From Paraspadella gotoi (lineage: Eukaryota; Chaetognatha), in assembly GCA_051294375.1 (NCBI GenBank), contig JBJCIZ010000240.1, forward strand, positions 1 through 64,000: a stretch of 64,000 bases of DNA, written 5' to 3'. A program made the position numbers and the translations under genes. Positions 59,638 to 64,000 of this stretch are shown here, piece after piece; within the stretch, counting starts at the first letter, position 1, and every line of letters starts with the position of its first letter. The notes beneath the pieces are model-generated. The model did not search any database, was not told the DNA's origin, and saw only the letters and a list, made by a program, of their open reading frames with translations.

Positions 59638-59889
59638 AACAAAGAAAAAAAAAAAAAGAAAAAAAAAAAAAAAAGAAAAAAAAAAAAAGACAAAAAAAAA
59701 AATAAAAAAAAAAAAAAAAAGAACAAAAAAAAAAGGAAAAAAAAAAAAGAAAAAAAAAAAAAAAAAAAAAAAAAATAAGATAAAAAAAAGAAAAAAAAAA
59801 AAAAGAAAAAAAAAGGGAAAGGGAAAAAAATAAAAAAAAAGAGAAAAAACAAAAAAAAAAAAAAAAAAAAACGGAAAAAAAAGAAAAGG

Positions 59890-59955
<66 letters not shown>

Positions 59956-59979
59956 AAAGAAAAAAAAAAAAAAAAGAAG

Positions 59980-60011
<32 letters not shown>

Positions 60012-60033
60012 AGAAGAATAAAAAAAAGAAAGG

Positions 60034-60102
<69 letters not shown>

Positions 60103-60130
60103 AGACAAGAAAAAAAAAAAAAAAAAAAAA
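59586..60130 (+). repeat. A-rich domain 4 of the purine tract
   Basis: Poly-A with single G. It grades into GAAA- and GATA-like words between 60131 and 60290 before unique sequence resumes. Confidence 0.85.
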
Positions 60131-60320
60131 AGCGAAATAAAGAAAGGAAAAAGAAAGAGAGGAAGAAAAGAAAAGGAAAGGAATAAGAAAGAAAGAAACA
60201 AAGATAAGACAAGAAAAAGCATAATAAAAGATAAGAAAGAAAGAAGAAAAGATAAGAAAAAGAGTTAAGAAGAAAGAAAGAAAGTGAAAAATGAGCAAAA
60301 AAAAAAAAAAAAAAAGCTTC

Positions 60321-60470
60321 AGAAACGAGAAAGAAATAAAGGAGAGAGTGAGAGTGTCTTTGTTTGGATGACCGACTTTCTCGACGAGCGACCGACCAAT
60401 TTTGATCTCGGAGAAAATGTTTCGCGGGTAATGGAATCGTAATTCTCTCTTCGCGAAAAATCAATAACGT
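60321..60470. other. Unique flank after the purine tract
   Basis: Normal four-base composition with CGACGAGCGACCGACC and TTCGCGGGTAATGG. No gene recognised. Confidence 0.5.
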
Positions 60471-60471
60471 T

Positions 60472-60810
60472 TAAGGGACACAAACATGGCCGACATTTCA
60501 CGGCACTTTTGATTTAAAGGCAAAATAAACATGGCAGACATTTCATCACTTAATTCTTCTTTTATTTAAAGACAGAAACATGGACGACGTTTCGTCACTT
60601 CAGTCATTTAATCCGAAACATGGTCAACACTTTTTATTTTTCTTTATGGCCGAAAAAGGGGTCCAAATTTTTGTTTGAATTTTGGTTTTTTTCAGTCCGC
60701 AAACATGGCTGGTATTTTGTATAATTGTTTCTTTTCTTTTTAATTAACAAACACTGACAAAGAAGTCAAAGCTGTTCCATTTCATAACATCGAACATGCC
60801 CGACCCTTTA
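60472..60810 (+). promoter_or_regulatory. Array of degenerate AAACATGG repeats with YY1/PHO-like cores
   Basis: AAACATGG starts at 60482, 60527, 60576, 60616 and 60701, with a weaker GAACATGCCCGAC at 60792. The first three are followed by GAC and TTTC. ATGGC, the reverse complement of the GCCAT core bound by YY1 and Drosophila PHO, occurs in the copies at 60482, 60527 and 60701, and also in ATGGCCG at 60646. Spacing is 40-85 bases, so it is an irregular decayed tandem repeat. It could be a Polycomb-type or promoter-proximal element, or simply a decayed minisatellite. Confidence 0.35.
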
Positions 60811-60852
60811 CGACTTCTCCCCTGTCCCTCCAAAACACTATTTCCCTTTCGC

Positions 60853-60862
60853 NNNNNNNNNN
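60853..60862. other. Assembly gap (10 N)
   Basis: A short estimated gap, unlike the 25-N placeholders. Confidence 0.98.
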
Positions 60863-60869
60863 CGCAATT

Positions 60870-61023
60870 AATTCCCGCCAAAACCGACTTTTTTCCTTCC
60901 GCCATCTTTGTTTACTCTTTTTTTTTCTCCTCCAATCAAAAACGTAAACATTTCGAGTTGGAATAAATCATTTCCGGTTTTTTGCGTCTCGATTCGTCGT
61001 CGCGAAGTCGAACGAGATCCGAG
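60870..61023 (+). promoter_or_regulatory. TATA-less promoter-like block
   Basis: Within about 110 bases: TTCCCGCCAAAA (60872-60883, full E2F-type match on the - strand), CCGCCATCTTTG (60899-60910, full YY1 match on the - strand), TGTTTAC (60908-60914) and GTAAACA (60944-60950), both forkhead-like, CCAATCA (60932-60938), and TTTCCGGT (60971-60978, ETS-type ACCGGAAA on the - strand). It is followed by CpG-rich sequence and an ATG at 61024. This combination is typical of broad housekeeping promoters in animals. I infer a transcription start between about 60980 and 61020 reading to the right. No transcript evidence is available. Confidence 0.4.
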
Positions 61024-61320
61024 ATGACGACGACGCCGCCGCCGCCNNNNNNNNNNNNNNNNNNNNNNNNNCACCCCGGCCGCCGCCCACCCCGCCGCTC
61101 GCTCCACGCCAGCTGCCGTCCCCACGCGTCCCACGCTCGCCGAACCCGTATGCCTCTTTCAAAACCAACGCACTCCGCTTCCATCATTTATATTACATTT
61201 CTCCACATTTTATCTACATCGCGTACCTCGATCCTCATCCTCCTCTTCCCCTCCCTCTCACCGAGGATTCCGTTCCCTTTTTCAGTCCACTCTCTCCGCG
61301 GGTTTCTCAGTTCTTACTAA
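61024..61320 (+). CDS. Candidate first coding exon, interrupted by a gap
   Basis: What is seen: an ATG at 61024 in the context CCGAGATGA, reading Met-Thr-Thr-Thr-Pro-Pro-Pro into a CCG run, then a 25-N gap. If the gap length is right, the frame continues through an Arg/Pro/His/Ser-rich stretch and closes near 61320. The upstream frame is open to TTG at 60982 but has no other ATG. The CpG-rich promoter-like block just upstream supports a gene start here. Against it: the gap size is probably nominal, the sequence after it has no recognised domain, and the Phe/Leu/Ser-rich end looks non-coding. No donor splice site stands out. A 5' UTR or plain CpG island is an equally good reading. Confidence 0.18.
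   Translation: MTTTPPPXXXXXXXXXHPGRRPPRRSLHASCRPHASHARRTRMPLSKPTHSASIIYITFLHILSTSRTSILILLFPSLSPRIPFPFSVHSLRGFLSSY
61033..61046. repeat. (CCG)n run entering a gap
   Basis: At least four CCG units before the gap and C/G-rich CCGCCGC words after it, so a longer GC-rich repeat probably caused the break. Confidence 0.7.
61047..61071. other. Assembly gap (25 N)
   Basis: Lies within the GC-rich run. Confidence 0.98.
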
Positions 61321-62295
61321 CTCCCTTCTTTTCTTCAAGATACTATTCCGCCCAGGGACTTTCCCTCAATAAACATTACCGCTTGCGATAATAAGTCGTT
61401 CTTCCAGTGATGCGCCCAAATTTTGGTTGCTCGAACATATTGAAACCACGAATAAAACCCCTAGGAGTTCTTCTTACCGGACTGATAAAAAAAACCGAGC
61501 TGTAAAGAAAAAATGCCGATCGTCATATCTCTAACAAAAAGGATTGTAAAAATGAAGCAAAAAAGAGAAATAAATATTCTAAACTATTTCGTCGACTTTT
61601 TTTTTATTCAAAAAAAAATAAAATAAACTATTCCGTAAGATCCTCTTCATTTTTTGATTTTCCCTTCTAACCTGAATGGATTTTACAAATTCGCGAATTG
61701 TTCTTAGACTGCTCGCGCATAACAAAATTAAGGAAAACTACAAGCCATCATCTTTTTTTTTATAATCACGCCGCCGTCGCACAATCTCTCTCTTGCACCA
61801 CCATCTCCTTTTCCTTTCCCCCGTTAATCTTCAACCATCGACGCAGAAAAAGACTTTCGTCAATAAATCTTGTTTTTTCCTTTTTCTCGAGAGCGGAGGA
61901 ATTTTGGAAAAGGAAGGGTGAATGCCCTTTAGAAAGCGAGAAGAGAGAATGACTCATTTATGGAAGAATGTCGGAATTAATTCATTTAATAAGTAAACTC
62001 TGGTCGGTTAATGCCTCCACCCCTACTACAAGATAATAACATTGCATGACCCTGCTAGTTAGTCGACTCTGAGAGCACCTGGCTTTCCGTTCAATGATAG
62101 TTTTATGTTCAGTTACAGTTAAGAGATTAATTTATTTAAATTCAATTTGATCTAGTTTATATTTTTAATTTTTTAATCGTTTTATTTTGTTCATACTTTA
62201 TCACAACTTTTTTGTTCAACGGTTCACATCTCCTGAGTTGCATTTCATCGTTCGCTTCTCAACATGGAAGCTTTATTATTTATACTTAAAAGTTC
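61321..62295. other. Spacer with a κB-like word and a weak acceptor
   Basis: TTCTTACTAACTCCC (branch-point-like) with a pyrimidine tract ends at CAAG near 61339, a possible but weak acceptor. GGGACTTTCC at 61355-61364 is an exact NF-κB/Rel consensus. AT-rich to 61700. No reading frame of interest. Confidence 0.4.
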
Positions 62296-62299
62296 TCTG

Positions 62300-62523
62300 C
62301 ATTCGCATCTACTCGATCGCTTTTCCACATTCTCATCTTCTTGTTCGTATCTCATCGTTCGCATCCCCTCGTTCCTTTCTCCTCGTTTGCATCTCCTCTT
62401 TCCTCATTGTTCGCATCTCCTACGTAGATCGAAGCTCCTCGTTTAAATCTCCTTGTTCGCATCTCCTCGTTCGCATCTCCTCGTTCGCTTCTCCTCGTTC
62501 GTTTCTACTCGTTCGCATCTCTC
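62300..62523. repeat. 14-bp minisatellite CGTTCGCATCTCCT
   Basis: About 14-15 units, clean at 62450-62520 and degenerate upstream. The consensus has no stop in + frames, so a Ser/Arg/Phe/Leu frame crosses it. The period is not a multiple of three and the frame is not believed to be coding. Confidence 0.88.
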
Positions 62524-62615
62524 CCGTCTAAAATGAAGGTTGAATGAAGCGGTGGTCGTTTAAAAGGATTCGATCCTGAGATGAGATGGAAGTCGTAAAT
62601 CTGGACATGAAGTTT

Positions 62616-62844
62616 NNNNNNNNNNNNNNNNNNNNNNNNNNNNNNNNNNNNNNNNNNNNNNNNNNNNNNNNNNNNNNNNNNNNNNNNNNNNNNNNNNNNN
62701 NNNNNNNNNNNNNNNNNNNNNNNNNNNNNNNNNNNNNNNNNNNNNNNNNNNNNNNNNNNNNNNNNNNNNNNNNNNNNNNNNNNNNNNNNNNNNNNNNNNN
62801 NNNNNNNNNNNNNNNNNNNNNNNNNNNNNNNNNNNNNNNNNNNN
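62616..62844. other. Assembly gap (229 N)
   Basis: An estimated-size gap. Confidence 0.98.
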
Positions 62845-63212
62845 CTCTCCCACTGAACGTTAAAAGTCAAAAATGGGTTTGACCTTTGCAGAAATTAAAA
62901 GAGTTTTGTATAATTTCTCCTCTACAAGAGAATCTGTAACTTCGTTTTTTTTTTCTGAACCCGACCCCCCCTCCAAAAAAAATATATTTTTCTTTCGCTA
63001 ATGACAGAATCGCTTATACCGATTTTACGTGATTTATGCGAATAACATGGAGTTCTCGGACGTAAGCACAGTATAATTATATATGTTATTCAAAGTCACA
63101 GTTTATTTAGCAATGGCACTAGTTTTAAAATTAGTTAAACGGTCAATGCGGTAATAAAACCGCGAAATAAATTTCGGCCGAAGATCAAAGAGATTAACCT
63201 AGAAACCGCGGG
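62845..63212. other. AT-rich spacer
   Basis: Nothing recognised apart from a short CCCGACCCCCCCTCC run near 62960. Confidence 0.5.
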
Positions 63213-63215
63213 TCA

Positions 63216-63371
63216 CAAACAACGACGACGACGACGACGACGACGACGACAGCAAATAAGGCCTTGAAGACGTCAAGAAATATTCGGTCAAGACGACGAC
63301 GAAGCGAGAAACGACGACGACGACGACGACGACGAAGTGGACAATGACGACGACGTTTACAACGATGACCT
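63216..63371. repeat. (GAC)n trinucleotide repeat in three blocks
   Basis: Clean GAC units at about 63221-63250, 63292-63302 and 63314-63336, with GAC-rich spacers. Same repeat class, in reverse complement, as the GTC arrays at 2044, 2208 and 4204. Confidence 0.9.
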
Positions 63372-63411
63372 CAGAAAATAGACAGAAAAAGGGCAAAACC
63401 CTCCTGCCTTT

Positions 63412-63450
63412 AAAAGGTCAGTTTCTCTTCAAAAGGTCAGCTTTCTCTTC
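63412..63450. repeat. Tandem pair of 19/20 bases
   Basis: AAAAGGTCAGTTTCTCTTC is followed at once by AAAAGGTCAGCTTTCTCTTC, then AAAAT. It contains AGGTCA twice, the core half-site of nuclear receptors, as a direct repeat. Confidence 0.85.
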
Positions 63451-63538
63451 AAAATCCAGCGGGAGGTGAGTTTCAGTTTTTGACGAATCGATTCCCATTT
63501 CTGTCTGACGAAAAAAGACGTGGAAAGGGTCGATTTCG

Positions 63539-63771
63539 NNNNNNNNNNNNNNNNNNNNNNNNNNNNNNNNNNNNNNNNNNNNNNNNNNNNNNNNNNNNNN
63601 NNNNNNNNNNNNNNNNNNNNNNNNNNNNNNNNNNNNNNNNNNNNNNNNNNNNNNNNNNNNNNNNNNNNNNNNNNNNNNNNNNNNNNNNNNNNNNNNNNNN
63701 NNNNNNNNNNNNNNNNNNNNNNNNNNNNNNNNNNNNNNNNNNNNNNNNNNNNNNNNNNNNNNNNNNNNNNN
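63539..63771. other. Assembly gap (233 N)
   Basis: An estimated-size gap just upstream of the GC-rich end of the window. Confidence 0.98.
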
Positions 63772-63911
63772 CGGCTCACGTCACATTCCCCCGATCGGCT
63801 CGCGTCACCTCAGCGAATCCTCACGAACCGGAAACGCCCTAAATCAACGAAGGAACGACGTTGAATTATTCCCTTTCGGCGCATTTCTTTGTTTAGCGGG
63901 AAAATCCGCTT

Positions 63912-63951
<40 letters not shown>

Positions 63952-64000
63952 TGCCAGCTCCGCTTCCTACGCGTGAGGCCGACTTCGACGCCCAGTTGTG
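63772..64000 (+). promoter_or_regulatory. CpG-rich promoter-like block at the window end
   Basis: A tandem-like pair CGGCTCACGTCAC / CGGCTCGCGTCAC with CRE/E-box-like cores, ACCGGAAA at 63827-63834 (ETS-type), TTTAGCGGGAAAA at 63892-63904 (one mismatch to E2F), CTTCCG at 63909-63914 and a CCG run. It may be the start of a gene beyond the window. Direction is uncertain. Confidence 0.3.
63912..63950. repeat. (CCG)13 microsatellite
   Basis: Thirteen perfect CCG units on the + strand within the CpG-rich block. It may lie in a 5' UTR or encode a Pro, Ala or Arg run. The frame cannot be fixed. Confidence 0.95.

Overview
This window looks like eukaryotic, non-coding, repeat-dominated DNA from a draft assembly. 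It has no operons, no closely packed reading frames, twelve N gaps (eight of exactly 25 N), dense microsatellites of the (GA)n, (GTC)n, (GATA)n and (GAAA)n types, AT-rich spacers and no obvious CpG depletion. An arthropod or other invertebrate is my best guess, with low confidence, because no conserved gene is visible to anchor the taxonomy. I could not support a single complete protein-coding gene, rRNA or tRNA.

Layout. 1-4970: AT-rich spacer, then one microsatellite after another, with a decayed reading frame at 392-520 that looks weakly coding. 4970-8607: a ~600 bp segment present twice, a ~280 bp module (M), and a 70-bp minisatellite of about 28 copies that is stop-free in all three forward frames. 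8608-14828: mostly unique AT-rich DNA with a diverged ~165-bp tandem pair, an AATT-palindrome zone, a weak exon candidate (10390-10602) and a second M copy that begins exactly at a gap. 14829-22636: a ~2.6-3 kb unit present as copy A, copy B and a gap-bounded partial copy C. A and B carry a degenerate GATA array. 22637-27606: CT repeats running into a 333-base stretch with no adenine, then another duplicated block with (GAAA)n, an 8-bp GACGCAGC-like array, a ~70-bp purine minisatellite and an inverted repeat.

27606-60320 is the dominant object: about 32.7 kb of almost pure purine on the + strand. It splits into alternating multi-kilobase A-rich and G-rich domains with sharp borders. It starts in an (AAAG)n tract, and a second copy of the same left flank enters the same tract and then stops at an N gap. 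I read it as an unresolved (GAAA)n satellite filled with low-quality long-read sequence. A real polypurine satellite cannot be excluded from sequence alone. All the very long 'proteins' here (up to 3,789 residues) are artefacts, because a strand made only of purines or only of pyrimidines cannot spell a stop codon.

60321-64000 returns to clean DNA and holds the best regulatory candidates. There is an array of AAACATGG repeats with YY1/PHO-like cores, followed by a TATA-less, CpG-rich promoter-like block (E2F-, YY1-, CCAAT-, forkhead- and ETS-like sites in about 110 bp) just upstream of an ATG and a CCG run interrupted by a gap. A second promoter-like CpG-rich block closes the window.

The duplications differ mainly by one-base indels, and several end exactly at 25-N gaps. 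Much of the apparent structure is therefore probably false duplication from unpolished gap filling rather than biology. I found no convincing undescribed biological system. The purine tract, the adenine-free stretch and the YY1-like array are the items most worth checking.
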